From contig JACMMN010000138.1 in the NCBI GenBank assembly GCA_014379075.1, positions 1-33,406 on the forward strand: DNA of 33,406 nt. Reading direction: 5' to 3'. The DNA comes from Pyrinomonadaceae bacterium (GTDB lineage Bacteria; Acidobacteriota; Blastocatellia; Pyrinomonadales; Pyrinomonadaceae). The notes beneath the pieces are model-generated. The model saw only the letters and a list, made by a program, of their open reading frames with translations, searched no databases and had not been told where the DNA came from. The translations under genes and the position numbers were made by a program. Shown piece after piece: positions 32,975 to 33,406 of this stretch (the first letter of the stretch is position 1; each line of letters begins with the position of its first letter).

Positions 32975-33406
32975 ATGAATAAGAAAACGATAAAAGACAT
33001 CGACATCAAAGGTAAACGCGTGTTCATTCGCGTCGATTTCAACGTGCCGATCAAGAATGGCGTGATCGAAGACGATACGCGGATACGCGGCGCTTTGCCT
33101 ACGATCGAATATGCGATCGGGCAGGGAGCAAAGGTCATTCTCGCAACGCATCTCGGACGGCCTCTGAAGGATAAAAAGAAGGCTGAAGAAAAGGGAATGC
33201 CTTACGATGCAGAAAAATATTCACTATATCCTGTTCACGAATATCTTGCTCAAACTGATTCCATACCGTCTATTGAATTTGCTAATGATTGCATTGGCGA
33301 TGAAGCGTGGATGAATGTCGGCGCTTTGGAGAATGGTGAAGCAGTGTTGTTAGAGAATCTTCGCCTTCACGCGGAAGAAGAAAAGAATGACGAAGGTTTT
33401 GCAAAA
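32975..33406 (+). CDS. pgk: Phosphoglycerate kinase (3' end cut by window edge)
   Basis: The first 144 residues are present and the frame is open to the end of the window. Motifs of the N-terminal substrate-binding domain are clear: RVFIRVDFNVP (15-25), DDTRIRGALPTI (33-44), ATHLGRP (57-63) and LLENLRLHAEEEKND near the end. It transfers phosphate from 1,3-bisphosphoglycerate to ADP. After HLGRP there is a basic stretch of about 18 residues (LKDKKKAEEKGMPYDAEK) before YSL, several residues longer than in the usual enzyme. No good Shine-Dalgarno sequence precedes the ATG because an intergenic repeat reaches to within three bases. Confidence 0.95.
   Translation, partial: MNKKTIKDIDIKGKRVFIRVDFNVPIKNGVIEDDTRIRGALPTIEYAIGQGAKVILATHLGRPLKDKKKAEEKGMPYDAEKYSLYPVHEYLAQTDSIPSIEFANDCIGDEAWMNVGALENGEAVLLENLRLHAEEEKNDEGFAK

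Overview
The window reads as a chromosomal segment of a Gram-negative (diderm) bacterium, most likely an Acidobacteriota of the Blastocatellia/Pyrinomonadales type. This is inferred from three things: a secreted VWA protein of the 'VWFA-related Acidobacterial' kind; a very large kinase/TolB-like/TPR protein of a type abundant in that phylum; and an LPS-export/TolC envelope combined with RNase J and roughly half G+C. No rRNA, tRNA, CRISPR array, transposase or prophage gene is visible.

Layout. (1) 1-4191, minus: a Ser/Thr kinase truncated by the window edge, with two TolB-like+TPR modules. (2) 4374-7815, plus: a membrane HD-GYP phosphodiesterase and an abutting zinc-finger membrane protein, closed by a hairpin and a strong intrinsic terminator. 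(3) 7956-20052, plus: a long housekeeping run, ftsY-ribD-rsmA-rnj-ACT protein-SDR-uppP-recJ-lptC/A-like-lptB, often with overlapping stop/start codons, ending in a terminator that contains the lptB stop codon. (4) 20135-25065, plus: rpoN-hpf-rapZ-EIIA(Man)-HPr-arginase. This is the classical rpoN/regulatory-PTS neighbourhood, but with no local ptsN, hprK or ptsI. (5) 25174-26310, plus: ddl. (6) 31404-26357, minus: TolC-like outer-membrane protein, WaaE-like glycosyltransferase, two unknown exported proteins and the exported VWA protein. (7) 31405-31809: a divergent intergenic region with a REPIN-like cluster of hairpins. (8) 31810-33406, plus: gap and a truncated pgk, separated by a spacer built almost entirely of palindromic repeats.

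The genes mostly serve the cell envelope (undecaprenyl-phosphate recycling, LPS transport, D-Ala-D-Ala synthesis, sugar transfer, outer-membrane export), RNA and translation (FtsY, RsmA, RNase J, HPF), DNA repair (RecJ) and global regulation (sigma-54, PTS, RapZ, c-di-GMP, Ser/Thr kinase).

No wholly new multi-gene system is convincingly visible. The best leads are a RapZ whose P-loop lysine is methionine, a RibD with His in place of a zinc-binding Cys, a PTS branch whose EI position is occupied by arginase, an LptC/LptA-like giant, a kinase that looks like two sensor proteins joined, a small operon of unknown exported proteins, and two intergenic palindromic repeat families around gap.
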